The translations under genes were made by a program, and so were the position numbers. The notes beneath the pieces were generated by a model that worked only from the letters and a program-made list of their open reading frames with translations, did not search any database and was not told the origin of the DNA. This document shows, one piece after another, positions 35,521-44,797 of a stretch of DNA of 44,896 bases. Source of the stretch: Alphaproteobacteria bacterium (GTDB lineage: Bacteria; Pseudomonadota; Alphaproteobacteria; Elsterales; Elsteraceae). Positions within the stretch are counted from its first letter, which is position 1. Each line of letters begins with the position of its first letter. The DNA is taken from positions 1-44,896 of the forward strand of contig RDXE01000053.1 in assembly GCA_004292755.1 (NCBI GenBank), read 5' to 3'.

Positions 35521-36081
35521 ATGTTGATGTCGTTGAATCAGGATCTGCGCAATCAGGCGGCGGCTGTTCTAGAGCCGACGATCTTTTTGCCGGTCTGGCA
35601 ATACTGGCAGCGTTGTCTGCCTGGCGATGGAACGTTGCCGGGTCGTCACAACCTTGACCCGCTGGATATGCCGCGCCTCAGCTTGCCTTACACACTGCTG
35701 GTTGATGTCTTGAATCGGGGGGAGCGGTTGCGCTTTCGTCTGATTGGCACAGAGTTGGTTAAGATGTCAGGCCGCAATCTCACCGGTAAATTCTATGATG
35801 AGTGTTACGCTTCCTCACATTTGCTGAGCTATATCCATGATCTCTATGCCGCGTTGCTGGAGACGCGTCGCCCGCTCTACACCGAGAACATCGGCACTCC
35901 TGGGTGGGCGCGTGGTCCCCGGATGGTCCGTCGCCTGATGCTGCCCTTGGCCGGCAATGGGCAGGACATCGATATGGTCTACGGTGTGCAGGACTTCACC
36001 CCGGTTTCGGAGGACCTTGACGCCAGGGAGTATTTCGGCCCCAACGCCGATGTGGCCGAGGTCCGTCGCGTGTTTCTATAG
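35521..36081 (+). CDS. PAS-domain (PAS_5-like) protein
   Basis: A 186-residue soluble protein with one PAS_5-type domain, common in alphaproteobacteria. Signature segments are LPYTLLVDVLNRGERLRFRLIGTELVKMSGRNLTGKFYDE and ENIGTPGWARGPRMVRRLMLPLAGNGQDIDMVYGVQDF. No output domain is fused. An AAGGA site precedes the ATG at 35521; an extension back to 35458 is in frame but poorly supported. Function unknown. Confidence 0.83.
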   Translation: MLMSLNQDLRNQAAAVLEPTIFLPVWQYWQRCLPGDGTLPGRHNLDPLDMPRLSLPYTLLVDVLNRGERLRFRLIGTELVKMSGRNLTGKFYDECYASSHLLSYIHDLYAALLETRRPLYTENIGTPGWARGPRMVRRLMLPLAGNGQDIDMVYGVQDFTPVSEDLDAREYFGPNADVAEVRRVFL

Positions 36082-36114
36082 CGCTGGTGCGCGGACGGAA
36101 CCGCCGGGTCGGCC

Positions 36115-38487
36115 CTACTCCAGCGCTTCTGCCAGATCGGCCATCGCCTCAAGCGGGTCTACCCCAGGCCAGACGGCTACCAGGCGTGGTGCCCACACCG
36201 GGTCTAGCCCATCGAGGAACGAACCAAGGGTGCGCAGGGCGTCACTGCTGTCCCAGGCCGGGAACAGTATGTTCGCGAGTGGACGCCACAGCGCCCGGGC
36301 AGGTCCATCGCTTTGGTCAGGCAGCGGGGCAAGCCCAAGGCGCAACCGCCGGACACCCATTCCGGCCAGCATGGATGGCAGGCCCGCCAACACGGCCAGG
36401 ACCGTGTCCGTGGCAACGGGCATTGCCCACTCGATCCTGGTCAGCACTGCCTCCTCCGCTGCCGGGAGGCGGAGCAAGCGGACATCACCCAAGGTCTGAC
36501 CGGCGCGTTCAGCCCGCAGCACGATATGGCCGGGCGTGGCGGGGATGGGGTGCAGGACAAGGTCCTGGATCGTTTGGGTCACGCGGCGGTCTGTGCTCAA
36601 GATCACCTCCGCCCCTGCAGGAACCATCTCGAACCCCAGATCGACCAACTGAGGGCGCCATTCGGCTGGTGCGGGCCCTAGAACCGGCGTCAGGCCGCCG
36701 CGCTCGGCAAGATCGCACCAAAGCCACAGTACGTCGGCAGCCTCGCGTGCCTCGCCCTGGGGTGGAAGCGGCGCCAGCACCCGCCGACCGCGCTGCCGAT
36801 AAGCCAGTCCCGTACGGCGGCTGTCCGACAGCACGATCCCATCGGCAGCGGCGAACAAGTCCGGTGCGCGCGGATCGTTGAAGTTGATGGTGGTCACCGT
36901 CGGTCTGGCCTCTAGGCTGCTCGCGCGGCCCCCGGCGCGCGCCAGCGGGCGGGCCAGCGCCACGACGATGGCGGCCACGACAGCGACCAGAATGGCACGG
37001 CTGGAGCGGGCGGCATCAGCATCCAGCGCAAACACTGAAAGGTACTGATCGCCCAGGCGCCGGAACTCATGCAGGAACAGCATCAGCCACAGTGCCCCGG
37101 CGACGGCGCCAACCAGTCCAAGCGTCCAGGCCCAGGGTAGTCCTTGGCCGATGCGCGCGTCGCGTCGGTCAAACTGCGCGCCGGATGCTGCAAGGATCAC
37201 CCAGAACAGCACCAGGGCAGCGGCCAATTCCACTTCCCACCCCCGGACCAGGGCGGAGAGGGCGCCGACGGCCAGCGCCACCAACGCCAGTCCCCACGCG
37301 CGTCGCAAGCGCTGGCGCAGGCTGCGGGCCAGCGCCAGCAGCGCAACACCAGCGATGGTGCCTGCCAGATGCGCACCCTCAATGGCAGCCAGCGGCAACC
37401 ACGACGCCAGATAGATCAAGCGGTTGCTGGAGGCTGGTGCCGCGGCGACGGCGAGCAAGGCCATGCCCGCCACCAACGCCAGCACAGCGCCAGCGGTGGG
37501 CAGCAGCCGGGCACTTGCCTCTGCGGCGGCGCGGCCATGGCGCAACACTTCATTGCCCGCCAGCAGCACGGCTGCCAGCACCATCGGCAGCAAGTAGAAG
37601 GTGGCGCGGAACACCACCAGGGCGGCCACCAAAGGCTCCACCCCAATGCGCGGGCCAAGCGCCACCAGGAACACGGCCTCGAACACGCCGACACCGCCGG
37701 GCACATGACTGATCAGCGTGGCAGCCAGTGCAATGCCATAAACGGGCAGGAACTCCAGGAAGGTCACATTCGCCGAGGGTGGCAGCAGGACGTAGAACGC
37801 GGCCCCTGCGAACGCGAGATCAATGGCAGAGATGACCAGTTGACCCAGCACCAGCCGCCCGCCCGGCAGTCGCACCTCCCGGCGGCCCAGGCGAAGCGGA
37901 CGATTGCGCCATGTGGCGGCGACCACGGTGATGACAACTGCCAAGGTGGCGGCGCCAATCCACTGACCCGTGCGCTCTGACAGTCCGACCGCCCCGGCCA
38001 GCAAGGCTGGATCCAGCAGCAAGGCGACGGCCGACACGGCTGCCAACCCAACCGCGTAGGAGGCAGCACAGAACAAGGCTACCGCGCCGATCGCGCCAGC
38101 GGTCAGCCCGGCCGCGGAGTAAATCCGGTACCGGACGCCCCCGCCGGTGACCAACGAGAACCCCACCATGTTGCCAATCGCATAGCCGCAGAAGGACGCG
38201 AGAGCGACCAATCCAATCGGCAGGCGTGCGCCAACAAACCGCAGGGCGGACCAGTCATAGCCGACCAGGGTGAGGTAGCTCAGCGCTGTGAAGCCAAGGC
38301 TCATCAGGATCGCGCTGGTCGGCGTTCCGCTAAGGGCGGCCCCGATGCGCTCCAGGCTCACTTCGGACAAGATCCGTGTGATCGCAAAGCCAGCGCCCAA
38401 AAACACCAGCGCCACCGCCGCAGGCAGTAGCCAAGCGGCTTGGCGCTTGACCCAGGAGATCAGACCGGGGGAGTTGGCGTCGCTCAT
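36115..38487 (-). CDS. MprF-like flippase/aminoacyl-phosphatidylglycerol synthase with divergent C-terminal domain
   Basis: A 790-residue membrane protein. About 14 hydrophobic segments fill the first ~520 residues, including the UPF0104/flippase-type stretch FCGYAIGNMVGFSLVTGGGVRYRIYSAAG and ISHVPGGVGVFEAVFLVALGP. The C-terminal ~270 residues correspond to the DUF2156 lysyl-transfer domain (VRRLRLGLAPLPD, GLDPVWAPRLVAVWPGV). Several residues normal in active synthases are altered. The usual basic helix is replaced by STDRRVTQTIQDLVLHP, and the K-x-K-F before DPxWxPR reads LGSFLDGLDP. It may flip lipids or use another substrate. The ATG at 38487 is chosen; a start at 38604 adds an unconserved N-terminus. 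Confidence 0.82.
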   Translation of the reverse strand: MSDANSPGLISWVKRQAAWLLPAAVALVFLGAGFAITRILSEVSLERIGAALSGTPTSAILMSLGFTALSYLTLVGYDWSALRFVGARLPIGLVALASFCGYAIGNMVGFSLVTGGGVRYRIYSAAGLTAGAIGAVALFCAASYAVGLAAVSAVALLLDPALLAGAVGLSERTGQWIGAATLAVVITVVAATWRNRPLRLGRREVRLPGGRLVLGQLVISAIDLAFAGAAFYVLLPPSANVTFLEFLPVYGIALAATLISHVPGGVGVFEAVFLVALGPRIGVEPLVAALVVFRATFYLLPMVLAAVLLAGNEVLRHGRAAAEASARLLPTAGAVLALVAGMALLAVAAAPASSNRLIYLASWLPLAAIEGAHLAGTIAGVALLALARSLRQRLRRAWGLALVALAVGALSALVRGWEVELAAALVLFWVILAASGAQFDRRDARIGQGLPWAWTLGLVGAVAGALWLMLFLHEFRRLGDQYLSVFALDADAARSSRAILVAVVAAIVVALARPLARAGGRASSLEARPTVTTINFNDPRAPDLFAAADGIVLSDSRRTGLAYRQRGRRVLAPLPPQGEAREAADVLWLWCDLAERGGLTPVLGPAPAEWRPQLVDLGFEMVPAGAEVILSTDRRVTQTIQDLVLHPIPATPGHIVLRAERAGQTLGDVRLLRLPAAEEAVLTRIEWAMPVATDTVLAVLAGLPSMLAGMGVRRLRLGLAPLPDQSDGPARALWRPLANILFPAWDSSDALRTLGSFLDGLDPVWAPRLVAVWPGVDPLEAMADLAEALE

Positions 38488-38645
38488 GCCCGCGGCAGGC
38501 GATGCTGTCGCGCGCCTGCTTGTCAAGCCTTTGCTGACGGGTGGCTGCGGGATACGCGCATGACGCGCTGTTGCCAGCGTCTCGCACTCGCGGCACAGTC
38601 CCACCCTGGATCGAGGGCTGGATGCCTCGGGTGTGGGGGGACAGG

Positions 38646-39233
38646 ATGACGGTATTGATTGTTGGGTTGGTGCTGTTCTTGGGCACCCATTGGTTTACCA
38701 CGCAGCGGGCAGCGCGCGCCGCGGCGATCGAACGCCTAGGAGCGGGACGCTACAAAGGTCTCTATTCGGCGCTGGTTGCCGTTGGATTGGTGTCGATCAT
38801 CATCGGATACGGGCAGTATCGCGCCAGCGGCTACATCCCGGTATGGCATCCACCACAGGGATTGAGCCATCTCGCCCTGTTGCTGATGGCGCCCGTGTTT
38901 GTTCTGCTGTCGATCCCACGACGGATGACTTGGCTGCGGGCGCGCACCAAGCATCCCATGCTGTTGGGGGTGAAGCTGTGGGCCTTGGCGCATCTGTTGG
39001 CCAATGGCGACCTTGGCACCATTTTGCTGGCGGGTGGGTTTCTGGCCTGGGCGGTGGCGGCGCGGGTGTCGTTGGTACGGCGCGAGCGGGACGAAGGGGC
39101 GCCCGATCGCAGTGGTGTGCGCTTCGGGCTGCCCGATGGGATCGCGATTGGTGGCGGCCTTGCGGTCTATGTCGTTTTTGCGATTTGGCTACACCCTTTG
39201 TTAATCGGCGTCTCCGTCATCGCGACACGCTGA
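38646..39233 (+). CDS. NnrU family membrane protein
   Basis: A 195-residue protein with about five membrane segments. FLGTHWFTTQRAARAAAIERLGAGRYKGLYSALVAVGL and TKHPMLLGVKLWALAHLLANGDLGTILLAGGFLAWAV are NnrU signatures (heme and membrane-region residues HW and H-x3-NGD). NnrU was first linked to nitrite/nitric oxide metabolism and is related to isoprenoid-pathway 15-cis-zeta-carotene isomerase. No denitrification gene is nearby. The start at 38646 follows AGG with modest spacing. Confidence 0.88.
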   Translation: MTVLIVGLVLFLGTHWFTTQRAARAAAIERLGAGRYKGLYSALVAVGLVSIIIGYGQYRASGYIPVWHPPQGLSHLALLLMAPVFVLLSIPRRMTWLRARTKHPMLLGVKLWALAHLLANGDLGTILLAGGFLAWAVAARVSLVRRERDEGAPDRSGVRFGLPDGIAIGGGLAVYVVFAIWLHPLLIGVSVIATR

Positions 39234-39309
39234 CAAGTGATCCAGTCTGTGCAAAACCTCGCGCCGCAGGATCACCGGTCGAGGCCGGAGCAGCACAGGG
39301 GCAAAGGCG

Positions 39310-40791
39310 ATGGATTGGCTGGATGCTGGCGGGCTGATCGCGGCGTGCCTTTTATTGGTGGGTCTGCACCGTCCGCTTAGACCGGTTTCCCGCATGATGT
39401 TGCTCACCGTATCGCTGGCGATGATGGTGGGCTGGGGCCTCAGCGGTCGCCCCGTACCGGCTGTCGCGGCAGCGAGTGTGGCAATCTGCTGGCTGGCGCG
39501 CGATTGGATGCTGCGCCGCTTGATCCGGCAGACGGAGAATTTGGCCACCGACAATCCCTCGCTCGACTGGCTCATCCCCTTCATGACCAAGCGCAGCGTG
39601 CCAGCTGGCACCACCTTGTTCCGGGTGGGCGACACCTCCGATGAGATGTTTGTGCTGCTGTCCGGGCGATTGACACTGGTGGAGTTTGGTGCCCGCCTGG
39701 GTCCTGGGGAGATGCTGGGCGAGATTGGTATCCTGTCGGATCAGCGCAAGCGCACCGCCACAGCGGTGGCGGAGGAGCCGATTGAGCTGTTGGCGATCAG
39801 TGCCCCCCGCGTTTATGAGCTCTATGCGCAAAGCCCGCACTTCGCGTTTCAACTCACCCGCTTGGTGATCCGCCGGATGACTCAGCGCGTGGACCGGCAT
39901 ATGGCCGACCACAAGGCAGCCGAGGCGCGGGCAGCCGAAGAAAAGCAGCGCACCCGCCAGACCTTGGCCGATCACTTCGAGGGAACGGTGCAGCGGGTGC
40001 TCGGCGCAGTGTCTGAGTCGGTCTCTGGCATGCAGGTGTGCGCCGAGGAGATGTCCCACGCCTCCACCGAAACCCAGGAGCGCACGCGCACCATTCAAAA
40101 TGCCATGGCCAGTGCGCGCGATGCCGCAGCGGAGATGTCGGCGGCGTCGGTTGCCCTGATGCGCTCAATCGCCAGCATTGAGGCGGGTGTGGCCGATGGC
40201 GCCCAGCTGGCGGATCGCGCCACCGATCAGTCCCAGCGCACGGCTGATGTTGCGACGAACTTGATTGCCGCCGTCGGTCAGATCGACGAAGTGGTGCAGA
40301 TGATCACCGAAATCGCGGAGCAGACAAACTTGCTCGCCCTCAATGCGACCATTGAGGCAGCCCGTGCGGGCGATGCTGGCAAGGGCTTCGCGGTGGTGGC
40401 GACGGAGGTGAAGTCCCTGTCCCGCCAGACCGCGCAAGCCACCGAAGACATCCGCAGTCGGATCACCGCCGTGCAGTCTGCCAGCGGCGACATTGCCGCG
40501 GCGATCCGCGATATCTCCGCGACGATCATCAACATGCGTGGCGTGACCGAGCGGATTGTGGAGGAGATGGACAATCAATCCACCTCGGCCGGTCAGATCG
40601 CGCGCCGGGTGGACTCAGTGGCAGACGCCACCCGCCAGGCTGTTGATGAGTTGCGCAGCATCGGCAATGCCGTCTCAGAATCCTCTCAAGTGGCGGGCCA
40701 AGTGCTGATGGCAGCCGATGAATTGACCAAATCCTCCAACACCTTGCGGTTGGAGGCGGAAAGCTTTGCGGGTCAGGTGCGCGCGGCGTGA
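39310..40791 (+). CDS. Membrane-anchored cyclic-nucleotide-binding / methyl-accepting chemotaxis fusion
   Basis: A 493-residue protein. Two or three membrane segments lie at about 5-66. A cNMP-binding domain follows (about 85-200) with the phosphate-binding cassette [22 protein letters not shown] (Glu138, Arg148). A coiled linker leads into an MCP signalling domain (about 220-490) with the conserved tip [38 protein letters not shown] (about 334-371). There is no HAMP or periplasmic sensor domain. It should report an intracellular cyclic nucleotide to a CheA/CheW complex. No che genes are in the window. Domain calls are firm; the signal is inferred. Confidence 0.9.
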   Translation: MDWLDAGGLIAACLLLVGLHRPLRPVSRMMLLTVSLAMMVGWGLSGRPVPAVAAASVAICWLARDWMLRRLIRQTENLATDNPSLDWLIPFMTKRSVPAGTTLFRVGDTSDEMFVLLSGRLTLVEFGARLGPGEMLGEIGILSDQRKRTATAVAEEPIELLAISAPRVYELYAQSPHFAFQLTRLVIRRMTQRVDRHMADHKAAEARAAEEKQRTRQTLADHFEGTVQRVLGAVSESVSGMQVCAEEMSHASTETQERTRTIQNAMASARDAAAEMSAASVALMRSIASIEAGVADGAQLADRATDQSQRTADVATNLIAAVGQIDEVVQMITEIAEQTNLLALNATIEAARAGDAGKGFAVVATEVKSLSRQTAQATEDIRSRITAVQSASGDIAAAIRDISATIINMRGVTERIVEEMDNQSTSAGQIARRVDSVADATRQAVDELRSIGNAVSESSQVAGQVLMAADELTKSSNTLRLEAESFAGQVRAA

Positions 40792-40827
40792 TGCCTGTAC
40801 CCAGGGTGATGAGTGTTGGGGGAAGCA

Positions 40828-41322
40828 ATGGCTAGTCAACCGAATGGCCCAGGGTATGATGCCATGGTGGTAGCCCCTGTGGCCTGGGTGGTGGGCGGAC
40901 GGCTGGCGCCGGAGGATGATGAGTGGGCGCGCGAAGTGGCCCATCTTCACCTGGACGCCAGCATTCCCAGCGATGCTTTGGCGGGGCTGGAGGCGTTCTC
41001 CCACATTGAAGTGATCTTTCACTTCCACCGCGTCAGTCCGAGTGCCATCACCTTCGGTGCTCGCCACCCGCGCGAGCGGCAGGATTGGCCAGCCGTCGGC
41101 ATTTTCGCCCAGCGCGGTCGGGTGCGCCCGAACCGGCTGGGCGTCAGCGTTTGCCGTCTTCTCGCAGTGGCGGATCGCGTGCTGACGGTTCAGGGCCTGG
41201 ATGCCATTGATGGCACGCCGATCCTGGACATCAAGCCCGTGGTGCGCGAGTTCCTGCCCCGCGGCGAGGTCACCCAGCCCCCCTGGATGACCGAACTGAT
41301 GGCGCAGTATTGGGGTGACTAA
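40828..41322 (+). CDS. TrmO-like tRNA methyltransferase (TsaA domain)
   Basis: A 164-residue protein. The motif GIFAQRGRVRPNRLGVSVCRL followed by LTVQGLDAIDGTPILDIKPVVREF is the signature of the TsaA/VirR fold that methylates N6-threonylcarbamoyladenosine-37 of tRNA. The canonical SPFRPNP is changed to RGRVRPNR, so activity or specificity may differ. GGGGGAA precedes the ATG at 40828. It has only the single domain; the E. coli enzyme is longer. Confidence 0.82.
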   Translation: MASQPNGPGYDAMVVAPVAWVVGGRLAPEDDEWAREVAHLHLDASIPSDALAGLEAFSHIEVIFHFHRVSPSAITFGARHPRERQDWPAVGIFAQRGRVRPNRLGVSVCRLLAVADRVLTVQGLDAIDGTPILDIKPVVREFLPRGEVTQPPWMTELMAQYWGD

Positions 41323-41334
41323 CCGCCGCCCCGC

Positions 41335-41772
41335 TCAGACGTGGGTCACCGCCTCGATTTTGTTGCCGTCGGGGTCGCGGATGAAGGCGGCGTAGTAGGT
41401 CGGGTGATAGCTGCGCAGGCCAGGAGGGCCGTCGCAGGTGGCACCGGCGGCCAATGCCGCAGCGTGGAAAGCATCGACTGCGGCGCGGTTGGTCGCGCGC
41501 AGGGCGACGTGGCAGCCATTGCCGGGTTGCGGGCGACCGCCATCATAGGGCAGCTGTACCCAGAACTGGGCGAAGGCGTTGGGTTTGCCATAGCCCCAGC
41601 CCCAGCTGTCGTCGCCCATCCCTTCCCCCATTGCGCGCACCAAGCCCAGGGGGGCGAGGGCTGCGTCGTAGAAGGTTCGCGCGGCCGCGACGTCGCTGAC
41701 CCCAACTGAGACATGGTCGAGCGTGCCATGGGTTCCCACCGGATCGGTGACACTGTCGTCGAAATCAGCCAT
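41335..41772 (-). CDS. VOC (glyoxalase/bleomycin-resistance fold) protein
   Basis: A 145-residue single VOC domain. LDHVSVGVSDVAAARTFYDAALAPLGL is the first beta-alpha unit and AAFIRDPDGNKIEAVTH the last, carrying the usual His and Glu metal ligands. The GGAGG site favours the ATG at 41772. Such proteins range from glyoxalases to resistance or dioxygenase enzymes; no specific function is implied. Confidence 0.87.
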   Translation of the reverse strand: MADFDDSVTDPVGTHGTLDHVSVGVSDVAAARTFYDAALAPLGLVRAMGEGMGDDSWGWGYGKPNAFAQFWVQLPYDGGRPQPGNGCHVALRATNRAAVDAFHAAALAAGATCDGPPGLRSYHPTYYAAFIRDPDGNKIEAVTHV

Positions 41773-41870
41773 CTGGCCCTCCATTTGTTTCTGCTTTGTT
41801 CTTATGTCGGCCGGACCGGTGTGTCAATCCAGGGCTTGCCGAGACCGGCCAAGGGCAGCAGGATCAAGCC

Positions 41871-42635
41871 ATGTCGAAGCCCGGTCCGCGCGTTGCGCTG
41901 TTCGTCACTTGCTTGGTTGACCTCTATCGGCCAAGCGTGGGGTTTGCTGCCGTCTCGCTGTTGGAGCGGGCTGGCTGCACCGTGGAGGTGCCAGCGCAGC
42001 AAACCTGCTGCGGTCAGCCTGCTTTCAATTCCGGGGATCGCGCCACGGCGAAGGCGATTGCCCGGCAGGTGCTGGCGGCATTCCAGGGCTATGACTATGT
42101 CGTGGTGCCGTCCGGGTCATGCGGCGGCATGATCCGCAGCCACTTCCCCGAACTGTTTGTCGATGAGCCGGACACTGCGCTGCAGGTCGAGCATCTGGCT
42201 GCCCGCACCTACGAGCTTGTCTCGTTCCTGGTCGATGTGTTGGGCGTGACGGAGACGGGCGCGCCTGCGTTCCCGCGCACGGTAACCTACCATGACAGCT
42301 GTTCTGGCCTGCGCGAGCTGGGCGTGAAGGCGCAGCCGCGGGCCCTGCTGTCCAAGGTGGAGGGTGTGAGCCTGACGGAGTTGCCGGGCGCAGAAATCTG
42401 CTGCGGCTTCGGTGGCACCTTCTGTGTCAAATACCCTGACATCTCCGACAAGATGGTCGGCGAGAAAGCCGCCGACATTGAGCGGACCGGAGCGGAGGTG
42501 TTGCTGGCCGGTGATCTTGGCTGCCTGCTGAACATGGCGGGTAAGCTGTCACGGCAGGGCAGCCGGGTGGAGGTGCGCCACGTCGCAGAAGTGCTGGCTG
42601 GCACGGCCGACGCGCCACCCATCGGCCGCACCTAG
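41871..42635 (+). CDS. LutA/YkgE-like cysteine-rich (CCG) domain protein
   Basis: A 254-residue protein with two CCG domains: QTCCGQPAFNSGD with PSGSCGGMIRSHFPE, and YHDSCSGLRELG with ICCGFGGTFCVKYPDIS. These bind Fe-S clusters in L-lactate utilisation proteins (LutA) and related heterodisulfide-type oxidoreductases. The usual partners lutB and lutC do not follow, so it is an orphan in this window. AGGA precedes the ATG at 41871. Confidence 0.87.
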   Translation: MSKPGPRVALFVTCLVDLYRPSVGFAAVSLLERAGCTVEVPAQQTCCGQPAFNSGDRATAKAIARQVLAAFQGYDYVVVPSGSCGGMIRSHFPELFVDEPDTALQVEHLAARTYELVSFLVDVLGVTETGAPAFPRTVTYHDSCSGLRELGVKAQPRALLSKVEGVSLTELPGAEICCGFGGTFCVKYPDISDKMVGEKAADIERTGAEVLLAGDLGCLLNMAGKLSRQGSRVEVRHVAEVLAGTADAPPIGRT

Positions 42636-42663
42636 CCGCGGCCCCAGCGCCCGCCCGGTCTGG

Positions 42664-43368
42664 CTAGGCTCGGGCGGAGACGAGGTAGTTCACCCGGCGA
42701 TCATCGCTTAGCACCCAGGTGCCGTCCAACCGACGGCTCAACCCAGTGATGCGGTCCAGCTGCAGGCCCTCGGCGCGCAGACCCCGCACCAGTTCGGCGG
42801 GGGTGAGGAATTGCCGCCAGTCGTGGGTGCCGCGGGGGATGATGCGCAGCACGTATTCCGCCGCCGCGATCGCCATCGCCCAGCTGTGCCAAGTGCGATT
42901 GAGTGTGGAGAGAATCACCACTCCACCCGGCCTGACCAGCGCCCTGAGGCACGCCAGGAACGCGGGCACGTTGGCAACATGCTCCACCACCTCCAACGCT
43001 AGCACCACGTCAAAGCGCAACCCTTCGGCCACCAGATCCTCGGCCGCACCCTGGCGATAGTCGATGGTGAGCCCTGCCTGCGCGGCGTGCTGACGGGCAG
43101 CAGCAATACCCTCCGCCGTGCCATCGACACCCGTGACGGTTGCTCCCAGCCGCGCCAGAGGCTCGGCCATCAAGCCGCCACCGCAGCCAATGTCCAAAAT
43201 GCTGACCCCGTCAACCTGCCCGAGGGCCGCCGTGATCCGCTCGCGCACGAAGGCCAAACGGGCTGGGTTGAGTGCGTGCAGCGGTGCGAACGGGCCGGTG
43301 GTGTCCCACCAGCGGGCGGCGACACTGGCGAAGCGCTGAACGTCTGCGGGGTCGATGGTGGTGGTCAT
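42664..43368 (-). CDS. ubiG: Ubiquinone biosynthesis O-methyltransferase UbiG
   Basis: Performs the two O-methylations of ubiquinone synthesis at the inner membrane; 234 residues. The segment FASVAARWWDTTGPFAPLHALNPARLAFVRERI is UbiG-specific. The SAM motif is ILDIGCGGGLMAEPLARLGATVTGVD, and NRTWHSWAMAIAAAEYVLRIIPRGTHDWRQFLTPAEL is another diagnostic stretch. It starts with a 4-base overlap with the acetyltransferase gene. Confidence 0.97.
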   Translation of the reverse strand: MTTTIDPADVQRFASVAARWWDTTGPFAPLHALNPARLAFVRERITAALGQVDGVSILDIGCGGGLMAEPLARLGATVTGVDGTAEGIAAARQHAAQAGLTIDYRQGAAEDLVAEGLRFDVVLALEVVEHVANVPAFLACLRALVRPGGVVILSTLNRTWHSWAMAIAAAEYVLRIIPRGTHDWRQFLTPAELVRGLRAEGLQLDRITGLSRRLDGTWVLSDDRRVNYLVSARA

Positions 43369-44180
43369 TGCGGCTCCCGTCGATACCAGCAGCGATACAA
43401 CTCAGTGGTGATGCCGAGCCGGGAATAGACGGCTTTGGCTGGAGTGTTGGTGGTTTCCACATTGATCGACAGGTGGGTCGCGCTCAAGCGCAGCGCCGCT
43501 GCCACAGTTGCCTGCACCACCTTGAGCCCATGGCCCGCGCCGCGCTGGTGCGGGTCAACCACCACCGCATGAAGATAGCCGATGGGAGGGTCGACGGCCA
43601 CGGCTGCGATGGCCAGCGGTGTCGGATTGCCCAACTGCACCCACGCCGCGGGAAGAGGAGTGAGCGCGACGAGGCTGCGCAAGGACTGGGCGCGCCGCTC
43701 CTCCAGTCGATGCCACGCGATATAGGCGTCTAGCCAGGCCGCACTGGGCTCAGTGGTCACCACTGCGCTGAGGGTTGCGTCGGCGCCTAACACAAGCTGA
43801 GGGGTGATCGGGCCGAACCGCTCTTCCGTGTCGCCTTCGCGGGTCCAACCCTCATTTGCCAAACTGTCGTCGATGGCCGTTTCGTTGGGAATACCGCGCA
43901 AGCGCACCACAGCCGACTGACCCAGGCGATGGCTGTGGGCGACCAGCGTTGGTAAGGCTGCGATGTCCGGTTGCTGCTGTGTGCTCACCGGCGTGATGCA
44001 GTTCGCCCGGCGGCTGAGACCGCCAGAGACACGCAGCATCCAGCCGCGATGATAGAGTGTCTGCCGCGCAGGCCAGGCACTGGCGGCCAACTCTTCCAAC
44101 CGCGCGATCAGGCTGAGATCGGGGCCAGGATCGACGTGAGAGGAAGACGGAGGGTTGGAAGCGTCAGCAGCCACCCTCAT
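43365..44180 (-). CDS. GNAT family N-acetyltransferase
   Basis: A 271-residue acetyltransferase. The N-terminal half (AWPARQTLYHRGWMLRVSGGLSRRANCITPV) is typical of a GNAT subgroup with a duplicated fold. The C-terminal GNAT domain (about 175-265) carries the acetyl-CoA-binding PHQRGAGHGLKVVQ and NTPAKAVYSRLGI. Substrate unknown. The ATG at 44180 overlaps the stop of the upstream gene, and its stop overlaps ubiG, so three genes are translationally linked. Confidence 0.88.
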   Translation of the reverse strand: MRVAADASNPPSSSHVDPGPDLSLIARLEELAASAWPARQTLYHRGWMLRVSGGLSRRANCITPVSTQQQPDIAALPTLVAHSHRLGQSAVVRLRGIPNETAIDDSLANEGWTREGDTEERFGPITPQLVLGADATLSAVVTTEPSAAWLDAYIAWHRLEERRAQSLRSLVALTPLPAAWVQLGNPTPLAIAAVAVDPPIGYLHAVVVDPHQRGAGHGLKVVQATVAAALRLSATHLSINVETTNTPAKAVYSRLGITTELYRCWYRREPQ

Positions 44181-44797
44181 GGCCGCGGCAAAGAGGGGTT
44201 GCCTGGACTGGTGAGAGCATTGAGACCAATGCCTTGCATCAACAGTTGTCGCGCTATGTCTGCCCCGTTGGGCATTGCAGTCGCCGGAGCAGCACCCGCT
44301 GGACTGCCCGGCGGGGGCGGTGCGCGCCGCACAGCCACGGGGGGTGTACCCGGTGGCAGAGGTGCCGCCCGTGCGGCTGTCGGGTTGGCGGCCCCTTGTG
44401 CCGGTTGCGGCAGGCCACGCGTCACTGTCTGCTGTGGCTGGCCATCGGGACCAACGGTTGTGGTCACGGTTGTGGCCCGTGCGGGATCGACTGGGCGCGG
44501 CGGTACGGGCTGCGCCGGCTGCACGGGTGCCGGGCGGGACTGACGCTCCGGCAGAGTTGCCACGGGGCGCGGTGGGCGCGGTGGCTGAACAGTGCCTGGG
44601 GTGCGCGCCTCCGCAGGGCGCGGCCGCACGGCAATCATCCGCTTTGGTGACCCCTCCAACGGAATGGGCTGCGCCAAAGGCATTGGCGCTGGCTGCCACG
44701 CTGGTTGAGCGCGCTGCTGCGCCAACGTCAGGCCGGGCAGCAGCAGAACCAGACCAGCGAGTGAGCAAACGGTAAGAGCACGGCGTGTCATCGGCAT
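44177..44797 (-). CDS. Proline-rich secreted protein, unknown
   Basis: A 206-residue exported protein. The signal peptide is about residues 1-27 (MPMTRRALTVCSLAGLVLLL, cleavage near TLAQ). The rest is low-complexity, with many Pro, Ala and Arg residues (PPRPPRPVATLPERQSRPAPVQPAQPVPPRP) and no recognised domain; it may be natively unfolded. The start could be the ATG at 44797 or 44809. It is the first gene of the operon with the acetyltransferase and ubiG. The last 99 bases of the window (44798-44896) contain no further gene that I can support. Confidence 0.65.
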   Translation of the reverse strand: MPMTRRALTVCSLAGLVLLLPGLTLAQQRAQPAWQPAPMPLAQPIPLEGSPKRMIAVRPRPAEARTPGTVQPPRPPRPVATLPERQSRPAPVQPAQPVPPRPVDPARATTVTTTVGPDGQPQQTVTRGLPQPAQGAANPTAARAAPLPPGTPPVAVRRAPPPPGSPAGAAPATAMPNGADIARQLLMQGIGLNALTSPGNPSLPRP

